Source of the DNA: Delphinus delphis
Taxonomy: Eukaryota; Chordata; Mammalia; Artiodactyla; Delphinidae
Reading direction: 5' to 3'
Length of the DNA stretch: 64,000 bases
Assembly (NCBI RefSeq): GCF_949987515.2
Contig: NC_082695.1
Span: forward strand, 86,575,604-86,639,603
Positions 23,252-34,735 of the stretch are shown in pieces (within the stretch, counting starts at the first letter, position 1; every line of letters starts with the position of its first letter). The position numbers and the translations under genes were made by a program. The notes under the pieces were generated by a model, which saw only the letters and a program-made list of their open reading frames with translations, did no database searches and was not told where the DNA came from.

Positions 23252-23449
23252 TTTTTGCGGTACGCGGGCCTCTCACTGCTGTGGCCTCTCCCGTTGCAGA
23301 GCACAGGCTCCAGACGCGCAGGCCCAGCGGCCATGGCTCACGGGCCCAGCCGCTCGGCGGCATGTGGGATCTTCCCGGACCGGGGCACGAACCCGTGTCG
23401 CCTGCATCGGCAGGCGGGCTCTCAACCACTGTGCCACCAGGGAAGCCCC
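23252..23449 (-). mobile_element. CHRS-type SINE, reverse orientation
   Basis: In reverse complement it runs from GGGGCTTCCCTGGTGGCACA through B-box GGGTTCGTGCCCC to GTGAGAGGCCCGCGTACCGC and an A-tail. This is the recent cetacean subfamily with the GAGAGGCCCGCG end, unlike the CACAACTACTGAG-bearing copies. Confidence 0.92.
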
Positions 23450-23605
23450 TCCTCCATGTTTTTTTCTTTTGGAACTTCTGTTTATCAACAGTTGGAGATC
23501 CTGAAATTTCTTCTCTTTTTATGTCTATTTTCTTGTTTTAGTTTCTGAGACATGTCTTCAATTGTATTTTCCCATATTTCAATCAGTTATTTTATTTCTG
23601 CTTTT

Positions 23606-23682
23606 TTAAAAACATCTTTATTGGAGTATAACTGCTTTACAATGGTGTGTTTGTTTCAAGTGAATCAGCTTATTTCCGCTTT
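23606..23682 (-). mobile_element. L1 3'-terminal fragment, reverse
   Basis: AAACATCTTTATTGGAGTAT followed by TTTACAATGGTGTG is the reverse complement of the young cetacean L1 3' end, as seen also at 34,866. Only about 75 bases are retained, a severely 5'-truncated insertion. Confidence 0.7.
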
Positions 23683-23922
23683 TTTATTTGAATTTCCAAG
23701 AACCCTTTTCTTTCTTTTTACTCATCTACGTTCCTTCTAAACATCTTGTTCATGTTGCATGGAAAAAATATATTTTCGTATCTCTGCAAGGATGTTAATT
23801 AAAGAAATACTTTTTGAAATTTTCTTCAGCTCTCTGCACTGTCTTTTCTTTCCGCAGAGTTCCTTTTCTCTGCCTGGTTTGTCTCTGTCTTTCATGATGG
23901 AATGTTTCCTGAAATGTCCAGC
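23683..23922. other. Short unassigned spacer between L1 fragments
   Basis: Pyrimidine-rich text without a recognised feature; it may continue the neighbouring L1 debris. Confidence 0.35.
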
Positions 23923-23924
23923 CA

Positions 23925-24386
23925 TCTTTTTTTCTGTTTTTAATTTTGATTGGAGTATAGTTGGTTTACAATGTTGTGTTAGTTTCAGATGTGCAGCACA
24001 GTGAATCAGTTTTACATATACACAGGTCCACTCTTTTTTAGAGTCTTTTCCCATATAGGCCATTACAGAGTACTGAGCACAGTTCCCTGTGCTGTACAGT
24101 AAGCCCTTATTGGTTATCTGCTTTGTGTATAGAGGTGTGTATATGTCAGTCCCAATCTCCCAATTTGTCCTCCCTCCCTGTCCCCTACTAGTAACCATAA
24201 GTTTGTTCTCTAAGTCTGTGACTCTGTTTTGTAACTAAGTTCATTTGTACCCTTTTTTTAGATGCCACACACAAGCGATATCACAGGACGTTTGTCTTTC
24301 TGTGTCTGATTTACATCACTCAGTAAGACAGTCTCTAGGTCCGTCCATGGTGTGGCAGATGGCACTATTTCATTCTTTTTTATGTG
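23925..24386 (-). mobile_element. L1 3' end, reverse orientation
   Basis: On the plus strand: TTTTGATTGGAGTATAGTTG, CAGTGAATCAGTTTTACATA, GTAACCATAAGTTTGTTCTC and GATGCCACACACAAGCGATA. These are the 3' UTR and the end of L1 ORF2 in reverse, about 460 bases, 5'-truncated at the TATTTCATTCTTTTTTATG segment. Confidence 0.82.
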
Positions 24387-24514
24387 TCCAGCCATCTGTA
24401 GTTGTCCGTGTTTAACAAGAGTAAGTCCTGATCAGAGGAGGGAAAGTTAAAGCTGATGGAAGTCCCGTGGTTGACCGGCGGTTCTTGCTCTCAGGCAGGA
24501 GTAGCAGCGTGTCT

Positions 24515-24640
24515 GTAAAGTCGGGGCAGCACGTATTTTAGGCTTTGTGGGCCATTAGGTCTGTGTCGCAGCTACTCCACCCCCTCTACGCTGCTGCAGG
24601 GCATGGTAATTCGAAAGAAGCCACCGTGACCAGGAATGAG
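24515..24640 (+). mobile_element. MER5A-like hAT transposon remnant
   Basis: TATTTTAGGCTTTGTGGGCC, GTCTGTGTCGCAGCTACTC and the following GCTGCAGGGCATGGTAATTCGAAAG match the MER5A core. The right half is missing. Confidence 0.65.
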
Positions 24641-25300
24641 TGTGTCTGTGTTCCAGGAAAACTCGCTTCACAAGAACGGGCACTGGGTCACCTCCTGGTG
24701 GGGGCCTGGCCACTGCCCTTGGCTGCACCAGAGGCCTTGGGACCAGAGCCTCCCCGAGTCACCTTTCCCAGAGAAAGCTCTTGGGTCTTCAGTGGGGCCC
24801 AGGGCGAGGGTGCTGGGTGAGTCGCTGCTGGCACAGAAGTTGAGGGGGCAGGACTGGGGGCTCCTGGGAGCACATGGCCTGTTTTCACCTTCAGCCTTTG
24901 ACCTCCTTCCAGAGGTAGAAACAGGCTTTCACACATCAGCGGGCTTCAAACAGGCTTTCACACATCGGCGGGCTTCTTCTTGTCGACTCCCATTATGCAA
25001 ACTTGGCTTAAACTTTCTCCAATTACTAAGACAACTACCGCTCATTCATTTATTTTCCATCTCCCAAAACTGTTACCAATTTATTGTTTCTATTTTCTTT
25101 GTTCTTATGAGTTTGTAACTCTTTTTCCCCTTTATGGTCATTTTGGTAGGGTTTCAGGAGGATGCCAAAACATCACGTATGTTCTGTTTGCCATGTTTAA
25201 CCAGAATCCTCCTGGGAAGTTTTCCCACAGAGGCCATGCTGACCAAGGCCATGGGGAGGGTGAGGTCAGGAGAAGGAAGCATTTCAAAAGGAAGGAAAAC
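24641..25300. other. Unassigned sequence with a 29-bp tandem duplication
   Basis: No gene is recognised; the 160-codon ORF at 24,636-25,118 has no domain. At 24,922-24,978 a 29-base unit starting CAGGCTTTCACACATC is repeated twice with one substitution in the shared core. Confidence 0.45.
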
Positions 25301-25301
25301 A

Positions 25302-25508
25302 GGGCTTCCCTGGTGGCGCAGTGGTTGAGAGTCCGTCTGCTGATGCAGGGGACGCGGGTTCGTGCCCTGGTCCGGGAGGATCCCACATGCTGCAGAGCGG
25401 CTGGGCCCCTGAGCCATGGCCGCTGAGCCTGCACGTCTGGAGCCTGTGCTCCGCAACGAGAGAGACCACAACAGTGAGAGGCCCGCGCACCGCAAAAAAA
25501 AAAAATAG
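25302..25508 (+). mobile_element. CHRS-type SINE
   Basis: GGGCTTCCCTGGTGGCGCAG, B-box GGGTTCGTGCCC and the ending GTGAGAGGCCCGCGCACCGC with an A12 tail. Nearly full length and young. I see no clear target duplication. Confidence 0.92.
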
Positions 25509-25509
25509 T

Positions 25510-26595
25510 ACTATTTCTGACAATGCTGCAGTCTGCTTTTCTCTTCCCTGGGAAATTCTAGGGCAGGCATCACGCTGAGATCAGATGTAAAGTAAGCGTG
25601 GCTTCAGGATGACAAAGGTGTTAATCACTGAAGTCATCAGCCAAGGTGGCATTATTATTCCAGCCCTTCGGGAGGAGCGCAGTGGTTTCCTCTGAAAGGT
25701 TTCCAAATCAAGATTTCATGTCATCATGACTAATTTTATACAGTTAAAATGCCATGAGGCTCTTTCAGAATTAGATAATTGGTTTTTAAAGTGCTGCTCT
25801 TTAGAGAAAAAGGAGAAAATAATAATGTGTAGAAACAACAGCACAGCATCACGCCACCTCCGTATCATCCCCCTCTCCTCCATCACACACACAAGCAGAC
25901 ACCACGCTCACGCGTGCACCCCCACACCTGTACAAAGTTCTGTTAGTTGATTTATCAGTGAACGAGATGAGAGTGTCAGCATATCTGAAAACTGGCCGTG
26001 GAGGAACAGTGGAGCTAGGTGCTCAGAACCGCCCACCTTCACCAGGTGAGAGAGCCGAGCAGGACAGGGCAGGCCGGCCCGTGGCGTCCCCTGGCGTCAA
26101 GGTCGCGCACAGTCAGCCTCCTGGCTGTCAGGGAAGGAGCTCGGACCGACCGCGACCACCGTGGCGGCTGGCTGCTGTCAGGAGACCAGGGTGACGGCAG
26201 GGACCGGCTCAGGCCATCCTCAAGCCCAAACCTACGCGCTGTTTATTAACTGAGATCCCTGGAAGCAGAGGCGCTGGGCAACTGGCTCGAGGTCGGCCTG
26301 GAGAGTCGGGGAGAGGGGTCTGAGCCCCGCCATCCGTGGCGAGGCTGCCCTGGCAGCTTCGCGCGGCCACAGAGCCGACCGTGGCGGAGGCAGGACGGTG
26401 GGTGCAGAGGCACCCACGTGGTGGGTCTGTGGCCTCATGGGCTCCGTGAGGAGGTGGGGGCGGGTCACCGCAAAGACCCCCCCCCCAGCTCCGCAGCTCC
26501 CTAATTCACATGCTCCTCGCCTATGCACTTTATGCTTTTCTGTTGTTCTTGTTTTTTTTGTTTTTTTTTTTAAAAGAAGATGTTGGGGGTAGGAG
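25510..26595. other. Unassigned sequence, CpG-containing at right
   Basis: The left half is not recognised. From about 26,020 to 26,490 CpG density is raised (GGTCGCGCACAG, CTTCGCGCGGCC), but no cluster of promoter motifs or splice donor marks it as a gene start. Opposing ORFs of 76-98 codons look like composition effects. Confidence 0.4.
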
Positions 26596-26599
26596 TTTA

Positions 26600-26881
26600 G
26601 TAATTTATTTATTTATTTTTGCTGTGTTGGGTCTTCGTTTCTGTGCGTGGGCTTTCTCTAGTTGCGGCGAGCAGGGGCCACTCTTCATCGTGGTACGCGG
26701 GCCTCTCACTATCGCGGCCTCTCTTGTTGCGGAGCACAGGCTCCAGACGCGCAGGCTCAGTAGTTGTGGCTCATGGGCCTAGTTGCTCTGCGGCATGTGG
26801 GATCCTCCCAGACCAGGGCTCGAACCCGTGTCCCCTGCATTAGCAGGCAGATTCTCAACCATTGCACCACCAGGGAAGACC
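26600..26881 (-). mobile_element. CHR-type SINE, long form, reverse orientation
   Basis: In reverse complement: GTCTTCCCTGGTGGTGCAAT head, B-box GGTTCGAGCCC, a hybrid body (CACAACTACTGAG module joined to the GAGAGGCCCGCG type) and the CAGCAAAAATAAATAAATAAA tail. The hybrid body shows that the two sequence types mix within the family. Confidence 0.9.
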
Positions 26882-27420
26882 TCTGTTGTTCTTTTAAAGT
26901 ACGTTCTGTGAAACAGGGCACAGACTTCTTAAAAGAAAGAAAACTCTTTCGGAGGCCAGGTTATGTAAGTTACAGAAATGTTTCCCTTTTGGTTTCTTCA
27001 TTAACACACTTACTATTCTGTGCGAATTTCAAACTGTTCATCTAACTGTTGGTCGTCTCTCTTCAGCACTATGTTCAGTCCATCACCCCTCACCCCAAAT
27101 ATGCAGAATCGGCCCTGAAATGTACAGCGTCCTGATGCCACCACTCGGCCCACAGCCGCCTGCAGGTCCACGCTCCCCAGCCCCACCTCTCCAGCCACAC
27201 GCCGGAGCGCCGCTCCAAACACCAGTTAGGCGTGTAACTGCCCTGCTCACACACACAGCGACTTCACAACGCACTGTTGTAACTCCTGGTCCTAAAACCT
27301 TAAGAAGCTCAGTGTGACCTGGCCTCTCCTTTCCTTGTTCTGTGCCATGCAGTTCAGCCTCATGGATGTTTCTGATTCTCCAGGTCCCATTTTTTCCTAC
27401 CCCTTGAGCTGCCCCCGATT
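26882..27420. other. Unassigned sequence
   Basis: No gene or repeat is recognised. ORFs at 27,013-27,317 on both strands reflect GC-rich text. Confidence 0.4.
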
Positions 27421-27424
27421 GTTT

Positions 27425-28490
27425 TCTATTAAAGAAAATTCACATCACATAAAATTCACATCCCGTAACCATCTCAAACTGTGCCACTCGGTGGCATTCG
27501 GTGGATTTGTAATGTTCTGCGACCCTCACCACTGTCTAGTTCCAGAACCTTTTCAGCATCCCCAATGGAAACCCCACACCCATTAGGCAGTCATTCCCAT
27601 CCTCCCTGCCCTCCAACCCCCAGCACCCACTGATCTGCTTCCTCTCTCTATGGATCTACCTATCCTGGGTATTTCATGTAAGTAGAGTTTTACAGTATGT
27701 GGCCTTTTGTGTCTGAATGCTTTTGAGTTTCGACCATGGTGTAGCAGGTGGCGGAACGTCCGTCCTTCCTTTTTGTGGCTGAATAATATTTCATTGCATG
27801 GATTACTGCATCTTGTTTATCCGTGCATCAGTGGTGGGTGTTTGGGTTGTTTCCACCTTTCAGCTACTGTAAATAGTGCTGCTAGAGCATTTGTGCACAC
27901 GTTTTTGCCTGAGTTCCTGTTTTCAATTCTTTTGGATATATTCCTCGAAGTGGAGTTGCTGGGTCTTCTGACTTTCTGAGGAGCCACCAAGCTGTTTTCC
28001 ACAGAAGCTACACCATTTTCCCTTCTCACCAGAAGTGTACAAGGGTGTCAGTTTCTCCACATCCTTCTCAACACAATTTTCCAGTTTTTGTTGATAGCCA
28101 TCTGAGGAGGTATGAGGTGGTGTCTCATTGCAGTTTTGATATACATTTCCTTATTGACTGATGATGTTAAGCATTTTGTTCATGTGCTTATTGGCAATTT
28201 GTATATCTTCTTTGGAGAAATGTCCATTTTAATCCTTTACCTTTTTTTTAGTTGGGTTGTTTGTCTTTTCGTTTTTAAGTTGTAAGAGTTCTTTGTATAT
28301 ACTAAATGTTAGATCCTTGTCAGATATGTGATTTGCAAATATTTTCTTCCATTCTGTAGGTTGGCTTTTCATTTTCTCAGTACTGTCCTCGGATGCACAA
28401 ATGTTTTGATTTCGATCAAGTCCAGTTTATCTACTTTTTCTTTTGTTGCTCAAGTTTTTGGTTTCATAGCTAAGAATCCACCGGGATGTT
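27425..28490 (-). mobile_element. Old L1 fragment, reverse orientation
   Basis: The plus-strand text reads as L1 ORF2 3' half in reverse: GGATTTGTAATGTTCTGCGACC, TTTTGAGTTTCGACCATGGTG, TTTGGGTTGTTTCCACCTTTCAG, CTCATTGCAGTTTTGATATAC and TTCTTCCATTCTGTAGGTTG. Stops and indels abound. Sequence divergence suggests an L1M-age insertion. Confidence 0.85.
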
Positions 28491-28529
28491 GATAGGGAAT
28501 GCACTGACTCTTACATCACTCTGCTGATG

Positions 28530-28860
28530 CTAACATCAGAACAGTGTCTTAACCATTTCAAGTCTTCCGGTCCCCCTGATTTTCACAAGGCTGGCTTCTC
28601 CTGTTTACTCAGATTTCAGCGCTCAACTGTCTCCTTCTGTTTCAACTCTCGTTTGGAACCTACCACTGCACGGTGCTTTCCTTATTCACTTGTAGTTTTG
28701 GGTGCTTCTCCTCCGTCTTTGTCCGCTGGAATGCAAGCTACTTGACAGCAGGCTCATCATGCCTGTTTGTTCGATGCTTTATCCCAGCATCTGGAATTGT
28801 GCCGGCACCTAGTAGACCCTTAACAAATACCTGTAATGATGAATGAATGGATGAGCCAGT
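28530..28860 (+). repeat. L2-like LINE fragment
   Basis: The 3' region is typical: CGCTGGAATGCAAGCTACTTGACAGCAGG-like text at 28,725, CATCTGGAATTGTGCCGGCACC, then TAGTAGACCCTTAACAAATA and ATGATGAATGAATGG, matching the L2 end with its TGAATGAATG repeats. Confidence 0.75.
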
Positions 28861-31282
28861 GAAAACCGGCTGGGTGAACAGAGCACATTCGCCAGGGAGC
28901 AGAGCGGGAAGGTTACTCTCTTGTAACCAGAAGTGACGGCAGGGTGACCTCGTGCCCCTGACACGCAGACGCTCTGCAGACAAGCCTTGTCCTCTCTTAC
29001 AACTCTGAGCTTATGAAATGGATTAACCTTCAAGCATCAGCTGTGAGAAAGTAGGTGGAATTGATTGCCATGGCTGCTAAGAATTCACGAAAGGCACCTG
29101 TTGTTGCGTTTACATTTCTTTCCATTTTGTTGTAAATTGTGTTTTATCCATCAATCTATTGATGCTGCTGAAAGCCAAATGAAGTGAAAAATGTGTTTTC
29201 TCCCTAACCTAGTCTAGAATCCCTATGGGAAGATGAGCTCTTTGAATCAAGAGGCTGTAACCTCTGTCCTCCAAGTGACAGTGTGGTATCAGCGGGGTCA
29301 GTGGTTCACGCCGTTCTCCACCCGCCTGATGTTCGTACCAAACACCCACTCGCAGTGGTATTTCTCCCCTCACTTGCTGACTTTCCACCGGCACCGACAC
29401 AGAGCATCCCAGAGCCGAGCCCTAGTCCAGCAGGTGGCCTGTCATGTACTGTGCGGGCAATAAGAAGACAGGCCACCAGAGGGGCTGGTAACGGGGCCTG
29501 AGTGTGCACGGGGTGGCCGAGACTGACGTTTTAGGGGCTGTGAACCCAGGCCCAGTTCTGCTCACAGCGTGGAAGATCTCAACAGCTTACCGTGAGCGCA
29601 AAGCAGAGGCCAGATGCTGGGCGAGCACAGGAGCGAAGAAGCAGGTGTCTGTTCTGAGCCCCAGAACAGAAGCTGCCTCTAAAACGAGGCGTCTCACAAA
29701 AGGAGGAAGAAACAGAAACATGCCCCAGGCGCCTTTGGGAGCCACGCAGGCCCGCGAGAGGGAGCCAGGCGAGCGGCGATTTCTGACCCTCTCTGCTCTT
29801 GTTTACTCTTGTTTGGAAGATACGGTAAAGCGTACAGATATGCAAATGCGTCTGGAGCCAGGAAGATGCCGAAGCACGTGGGTGCCAGCTGGACCCGATT
29901 TGGGCAGTGACCGCAGAGAGCCGAGCACTGCTCGAGGGGCAGGGTCGGCGCAGGTGCGACGCACCCGTCGGAGGGGAGCGAGGTTGCTTAGAATCTTGCG
30001 TCACGCTCAGTTGTGGGCCTGGGCAAGCAGACACCCATCCGTGTACCCTTGCCAGCTACGCCTCGTGCTCCAGTCGCGCCGGGGTGCCGGGGCGGGGGGT
30101 GGGGGGACTGCCGCCCTGCTGCCCCCCCAGGTCCTGCGCCCACACCCGGAGTCCCCCCACCCCGCCCACCATCTTCTTCCCTAGCGTCCTCAGTCCCGTC
30201 CACCCTTCAGGTGTCTTCCCCGGAGAGGTTCTTTCACCCAGGGCTGGGTTAGCATATAGGAGAAAACTGCTTTCCTGTTTCGCTCAGTGAATCAGTACAG
30301 GGAGTAAAACAGAGAAGGTACTTCGACACAAGGGGAGAAGAAACCACCTGCAGGAGACTAGTTGTATCCCTGGCGGCCGACGGGTGCCCACAGGAAGCAC
30401 GTTTTAAGGATGAGGTCACGTCTCCATTGTAGCGACAGTGTGGAATCTCTCCTCTATTTATAAAAATACCTTGAAAAACAACAAGTGATTTAACCAAATA
30501 CCTCTTTAATAGGATGTTATAAAATGACTTGGGTAGAAATGAAAATTTATGGCTTTCTCTTTTAAAAAGGGTCATGCGTTGATCTCCAAGGAGGGCAGGA
30601 CGTTTCCCTATGCTTCTGCCCTTTCCTGTCTCTCCTGCTCTGCTCTGTGCTCCATCTGTCCATCCATCCTCTCAACGTGAGGCCTCCTTTCCACTGCTAA
30701 CAAGTGGAGGCCCCAGTTAACCCATGTGTGGGGAAAGAAGCCTTTGCGGAATCTTCACATAGGCTCCAAGGATGGTGTAGGAGGATTAAGGATTCATTAA
30801 CGACGCCCGTGCACAGATTGCTCTTTTCTGGTTGTATAACTGAAACATTGTCCTCAGACTCCAAGAGGAAAGTGCTTGTAATGTAAGGATGGAAACGAAA
30901 AGCAGCCTTCTAACCAGGACACCGTGAGCGCTCGTGGCGCATGTGAGTCTGGACACAATGGGAGCCTTTCACACTTCAGGGCAATCCAAATGTCAAATAA
31001 TTCTGGAAGCATAATGTGTGGCTTGTTAACTCCCGTGAACGTCTTCACGCTCTTTGTGCGCTGAGGAAGAGGCAGTTGGAGCAGGGGACAGTGAGAGGGG
31101 GCTTCTCTTCAGAGCCCCTCCCGCCCGCGTGTTTGCCCTGCGGCACCCGGGGCTTGCTGGGCACACACGCCGCCGCAGAGCAGGTTCCAGAGCCAGGGCG
31201 CCGGGCCCAGCATCCTCCAGGGGTCAGAGACGTTCTACCAAGCTCACAGTCAGAGACCATGGAGTGCTTTGGTTCAGTTACT
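28861..31282. other. Unassigned unique sequence, GC-rich in the middle
   Basis: About 2.4 kb without a recognised gene. The 226-codon plus ORF at 29,504-30,184 runs through GC-rich text that is also open on the other strand; it has no domain. G-rich text near 30,085-30,105 is a possible G-quadruplex. No splice-supported exon was seen. Confidence 0.45.
29427..29441 (+). promoter_or_regulatory. Candidate CTCF core motif
   Basis: CCAGCAGGTGGC matches the 12-base CTCF core exactly, while the bases after it fit the extension poorly. It lies in non-repeat sequence between L2 and old L1 material. Weaker than the sites at 2,963 and 48,904. Confidence 0.3.
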
Positions 31283-31284
31283 GA

Positions 31285-31620
31285 TTAATCACCATAGCAA
31301 TGTGCTCATGGTTCAAGTACAAAATACCCTTACAGATCAATGAGAAGGCAGCCCGACGTCTCCACCCCAACAACAACAACAAAATGGTCAAAGATCCAAG
31401 CAAGCATTCACAAAAGAAAAACTGGAAAGGACGATGAACAAATAGAAGAGGTCCAACCTCACAAATTGCTAAAGGTAACATGCACCTTGTGGCTGCACAA
31501 GATGGTAAGGATTTTTCTCCCCTAAATGGTAACGCTTTGTGTTCCTGAAGATTCCGGAAGCAGGCACACGGATGTGCTGCTGGTGGGAACACGAGTGGGC
31601 CGTGCTTTCCGGAGTGTGAT
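31285..31620 (+). mobile_element. Old L1 fragment
   Basis: GATCAATGAGAAGGCAGCCC, AAAATGGTCAAAGATCCAAG, GCATTCACAAAAGAAAAACT and CAACCTCACAAATTGCTAAA correspond to a diverged part of L1 ORF2 upstream of its C-terminus. Confidence 0.6.
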
Positions 31621-32158
31621 TCGCCCTCATCTGTACAGACGTAGGCTCGGCTCCAGCGAGGTCACGTCTGCGTCACCACTCACCCTTAGGAGGATTCGTG
31701 CATAAGTGTGACATGGCATTTCTCCATCACCACGCTTTCCAGGAGGTGGAAACTCAGAAATAACCTCGATGCTGGAGGACAGGACTCCCAGACACTGCGG
31801 GTGGCTGTGTCTCGTCTCCCTTCCGCCCACGGGAATGGGACTTGGTTATGCTTGTAGTTACCTTTTTCTTTCTGGATTCCTGTGCACCGAACGGAAATAA
31901 TCACTATCCCGGCTTTATGAAACATTGTCATGGTTAGCCCATGCCTGGCACTTTTATAAAATGTGTCTTTGTGATAATGTAAGACACACCTAGGAGCCCA
32001 CCACTGCACATGACGCTTGAACTTGGCAATAACTGCGTCTGTGTGAGTCCCTCCCCCTCCTGGCTGGCCAGACCCCCCGTTCTTCTTCCCTTGTGCTCCT
32101 TTTTACATTATATTACATCACATTATACTATATATGGATGTATATAATATTCCAGAAA
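31621..32158. other. Unassigned sequence
   Basis: No gene or repeat is recognised with confidence. Opposing ORFs near 31,627-32,009 on the minus strand have no domain. Confidence 0.4.
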
Positions 32159-32159
32159 A

Positions 32160-32422
32160 TAGATTTCTAACTTTGCAGAAAATGTACCATGTTCATGACA
32201 TCTTTGAAACTTATTTTACTCACTGAACATTTACTGCCGAGATTCATCCATGGTGTTGCATGCTGCTGTAATGTCTTCCTTTTCACCGTTTCTGTTTTCT
32301 TATTACACCGTAATTTGTTAGTCCATGTTCCCATTGATGAGTATCTGCTCCTGAGAGCAGACACAGCATCCCCGTATACATCTGCTGGTGGTGTACCTTT
32401 GCAGTTTTTCTCTGTTGTGTTA
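32160..32422 (-). mobile_element. Old L1 fragment, reverse
   Basis: GACATCTTTGAAACTTATTTTACTCACT..., CATGGTGTTGCATGCTGCTG and GTCCATGTTCCCATTGATGAG follow the reverse ORF2 3' end. Very diverged, so the family level is uncertain. Confidence 0.5.
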
Positions 32423-32423
32423 G

Positions 32424-32595
32424 CTTCCTGGGGCTGTCATAACAAAGTACCACAAACTGGGCTGCATAAAGCAACAGAAATTTATTATCTCACAGTCCAG
32501 AGGTCAGAAGCCTGAAGTCCAGGTGTTGGCCGGGCCATGCACGACGAGAGGAAGGATCCTTCCCTGTCTCTCCCAGCTTCTGGGGGTTCCTGGCT
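32424..32595 (-). mobile_element. MLT1-like LTR fragment, reverse
   Basis: GCTTCCTGGGGCTGTCATAA, AAGTACCACAAACTGGGCTG, CAACAGAAATTTATTATCTC and CAGAGGTCAGAAGCCTGAAG give the 3' third of MLT1 in reverse. Truncated where L1 text begins. Confidence 0.75.
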
Positions 32596-32599
32596 ATCT

Positions 32600-32930
32600 G
32601 TAATTCCATTTACATAACATTTTTTAGACGACAGCGTTTTAGAAATGGAGAACAGATTAGTGGTTGTCAGGGGTTAGAGGTGGGGGAGGGGAAGGTAGGC
32701 GGGTTAGAAAAGGGATCCTTGTGGTATTGGGTCTATTCAGTGTGGAGTTGGCAGATATACAGACTATGATGTGATAAAATCGTATGGAACTCAGTACACA
32801 CGCAAATGAATGTAAGTAAAACTGGGGCATCTGAGTAAGATGGCTGCGTGGCATATTCTGGTTGTGATTGTTGTGCTAGCCTTTTGCAAAATGTTACCGT
32901 TTAGGATTTAAAAGGGAATTTATTTCCCCC
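32600..32930 (+). mobile_element. L1 3'-end fragment
   Basis: GAGAACAGATTAGTGGTTGT, CAGGGGTTAGAGGTGGGGGA and the terminal GTTGTGCTAGCCTTTTGCAAAATGTTACC are L1M-type 3' UTR text in plus orientation. Confidence 0.65.
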
Positions 32931-34499
32931 TATGTTTGTTTACATCTTTTTGGAAGAATTGTTTGCCATAAATACCAAGTAAGTAAACATATAAATATAT
33001 AAGCACATCTGTTGCCCCTCCCCCTGGGGCTGCTGCTGCACGTACCCGCTCATCATTAAACCAGCGGCTGGAAGAGCAAATCTATGCTTAGTGGGCGGAG
33101 CGCCTGGCCCCCTGACTTCTAATTAGGGCCTCAGATCAATAGCACTGCTTGTGTTTCTTTGCCCCCGGCAGCTTCGTGTGTGCGGCATTTCTCTTTAGAG
33201 TAGCAGGGACATGCCTGGCACTGCCGCTCAGGTTCAGCCGCCCAGGAGGATAGCCGCCCATCTAGATGAGAACCACCCCGGCACTGCCCAAGTTCAAGTA
33301 CACGCCGTAGAGCAAATACACCCACCCAATCTGGGGACAAGCCCTCCAACTGGTGTTTCCAATGCAGTCATAAATGGATATAAACTTCATTTTATTTGCA
33401 AGAGTATCTCCTTCTGGTGCACATGAGCAGCTATGACTTCCTTCTTTCCTGTCTGTTTTGCACATGTTACACCAGCAGGGCGTGAGGAGGAAATGCAGGG
33501 GGAGGAGAGACACCTGAAGCGAGGCCCCGGTTGGTGTTGGTCACTCAGGTCCGGAGTCTCCCGGGGAGCTTGACCTGCCCCACCACCATCCTAAACCCTC
33601 CCCGTGTTTGTAGAATACAGTTTGGGGGAAACCTGCAGCCCCTCTCAGTGTCCAGACACCTGGCAGGGGAAGCCGTGAGCTGGAGGAGGGAGGACGCCTA
33701 GGCTTGGAGGCCCCCACGGGGCGGAGGGCAGGGGTTCTCCAGCCTGGCCTGATCGCAGCCCAGGTGGCTCAGGCTCGGGACCAGGATACGAGCCTGGGGG
33801 ACACGCTCCAGCAGACGGAGGAAGAGAGCGCTTACCGTCTACCTTCTGCATCCGGCCACGGGAGCATTTCCCACGGATCACACCAGCTGTCTCGACTGCA
33901 CGAGCCCAGATACCAAACCCCAGCTTCACAGTTTAAGAAGTAGTCTTAGAGGGGCTATCCCACCTGCCCCACACCCTGCAGAGCTAAGAGGCGGCTGAGC
34001 CCATGCACAGTAGCAAATGATGGTCCTGGGAGCTGAGTCGCCTTGGCAACGCTGCTGCTGCTGGATCGGTGATGCCCCCGTAGCCCCTGAAGCAGCCTCC
34101 AGCTCCCGCTCCAGCCGGTCCAGCTCCTCTCTCCTCAGCCAGCGCTGCTTGCCCATGTGTCCTGCTACTTCTCTTCCCCTGTGTGGCTGCGAGGTGAAGG
34201 AAGCTGCGTTCCTCTCACAGAGTGAAAAGCCTGCCCTCCAGGGCGACGACTGCTAGATGCCCAGAGGCCCCGCTTTTGCTGCTATTGGGAGTTTTGTGTT
34301 GTTATTTCCATGTTTGAGGTCCCGTTTCAGATGACGGCGGTCAACAGAAATAGTCACGCTATATCCACAGCAGTGCTCGGTTTATGCCAGGCTTTACTCG
34401 GTTAAAATAAAACACTGTTCACTGGCTAAAGGATTCACCTTCCGTCTTCACCTTTCAGCGCTTCTGATCTCTGTCGCGGCCCCAGGCCGACAAGCCCCA
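32931..34499. other. Unassigned unique sequence
   Basis: No repeat is recognised across about 1.5 kb and no clear gene, apart from the possible minus-strand ORF listed separately. Composition is mixed, with GC-rich text at 33,640-34,260. Confidence 0.4.
33926..34156 (-). other. Coding-like ORF of 76 codons, family not recognised
   Basis: The N-terminus MGKQRWLRREELDRLEREL is charged, helix-forming and Leu-spaced, unlike random text, and is followed by a Gln run encoded by repeated CAG. The start has a purine at -3. No splice boundary or neighbouring exon was found. It could be the start of a small gene, a retrocopy fragment or chance; I cannot name it. Confidence 0.22.
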
Positions 34500-34735
34500 A
34501 CATTTATTTATTATTTTATTTTATTTTATTTTATTTTATTTGTGGTACGCGGGCCTCTCACTGCTGTGGCCTCTCCCATTGCGGAGCACAGGCTCCGGAC
34601 GCGCAGGCTCAGCGGCCATGGCTCACGGGCCCAGCCGCTCCGCGGCATGTGGGATCTTCCCGGACCGGGGCACGAACCCGTGTCCCCTGCAACGGCAGGC
34701 GGACTCCCAACCACTGCGCCACCAGGGAAGCCCCC
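34500..34735 (-). mobile_element. CHRS-type SINE, reverse, with TTTTA tail repeats
   Basis: The reverse complement starts GGGGCTTCCCTGGTGGCGCA and has B-box GGGTTCGTGCCCC and the ending GTGAGAGGCCCGCGTACCAC. Its A-tail has grown into about six TAAAA units (34,508-34,540 on the plus strand). Flanks CAACATTTATTT and TAACTTTTATTT are a possible diverged target duplication. Confidence 0.9.

Noticed and set aside
23273..23488. ORFs with repeated peptide text such as SRAQPLRGMWDLPGPG at many sites
   Set aside because: All are translations of CHR-type SINEs (also at 25,302, 34,540, 37,660, 55,621 and 58,754), not a protein family.
29504..30184. 226-codon plus-strand ORF
   Set aside because: The text is GC-rich and also open on the minus strand; no domain, no splice sites and no start context support it.
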